DNA of 5,778 nucleotides from Verrucomicrobiota bacterium (GTDB taxonomy: Bacteria > Verrucomicrobiota > Verrucomicrobiia > Limisphaerales > JAHEOI01): positions 1 through 5,778 of the forward strand of contig JAHEOI010000198.1 of the NCBI GenBank assembly GCA_018610125.1, given 5' to 3'. The position numbers were made by a program, and so were the translations under genes. Positions 5,738 to 5,778 of the stretch are shown here, in pieces. Position 1 is the first letter of the stretch; each line of letters opens with the position of its first letter. The notes under the pieces were generated by a model. It saw nothing but the letters and a program-made list of their open reading frames with translations, did not search any database and was not told the DNA's origin.

Positions 5738-5778
5738 TTATTCCCCGAATCGGCATCCGACAAAGGTATGGTCAGGCG
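5738..5778 (-). CDS. Possible last codons of an upstream minus-strand gene (partial)
   Basis: One minus-strand frame reads PDHTFVGCRFGE and stops with TAA at 5740-5738, directly against the stem of the probable terminator. The placement of stop codon, hairpin and T run is what a gene end looks like. The last residues faintly recall the VGFRC-type ends of formylglycine-generating-enzyme (sulfatase-modifying factor) domains, but twelve residues cannot establish this. A second minus-strand frame is also open here and runs to 5692. Confidence 0.22.
   Translation of the reverse strand, partial: PDHTFVGCRFGE

Noticed and set aside
1..5778. CRISPR array, tRNA or rRNA gene, complete insertion sequence
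   Set aside because: No regularly spaced direct repeats, no tRNA-like cloverleaf or rRNA stretch noticed, and no transposase reading on either strand.

Overview
The window (moderate GC, low-to-mid fifties by eye) comes from a Gram-negative-type bacterium: it encodes a lipoprotein with a lipobox, exported thioredoxin-fold proteins, a DsbD-alpha-type domain, and the tail of an EAL (cyclic-di-GMP) domain. I cannot fix the phylum. Exported redoxins with HEAT repeats and with a His/Lys-rich insert bring Nitrospirota, Planctomycetota and similar groups to mind, but that is an impression and not an identification.

Layout, left to right. (1) 1-585 (+): the 3' part of a gene that enters from the left edge. 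It has a membrane segment followed by a domain resembling the extracytoplasmic part of anti-sigma factors. (2) 632-2929 (+), 46 nt downstream and probably cotranscribed: a full-length YyaL/SSP411 (DUF255) protein with a CHWCH thioredoxin-like site, preceded by an N-terminal export or anchor segment. (3) 2930-3458: a convergent intergenic region of about 530 bp with no credible gene. It holds a 90-bp imperfect palindrome with perfect 14-bp ends, then a C/G-rich hairpin repeat of the kind scattered between genes in many bacteria, then a hairpin touching the end of the next gene. (4) 3459-4109 (-): a stand-alone, lipid-anchored DsbD-alpha-like domain. (5) 4132-4350 (+): the last ~70 residues of an EAL domain without the rest, a gene remnant. 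(6) 4475-5698 (-): a membrane-anchored protein joining HEAT-like helical repeats to a TlpA/ResA-type redoxin (WCPSC). (7) 5712-5778 (-): a likely terminator and possibly the last codons of another minus-strand gene.

The three complete genes all encode proteins predicted to lie outside the cytoplasm, anchored to a membrane or lipid, and carrying a thioredoxin fold or a DsbD-type disulfide domain. The simplest reading is a small envelope thiol-redox locus: the TlpA-like protein as thiol reductase or oxidoreductase, the DsbD-alpha-like lipoprotein as a possible partner in electron relay, and the YyaL-like protein as a redox-linked protein of unknown substrate. The adjacent anti-sigma-like gene would fit an envelope-stress link. 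That functional link is inference from neighbourhood and domains only. No transmembrane electron importer (DsbD-beta/CcdA) is present in the window.
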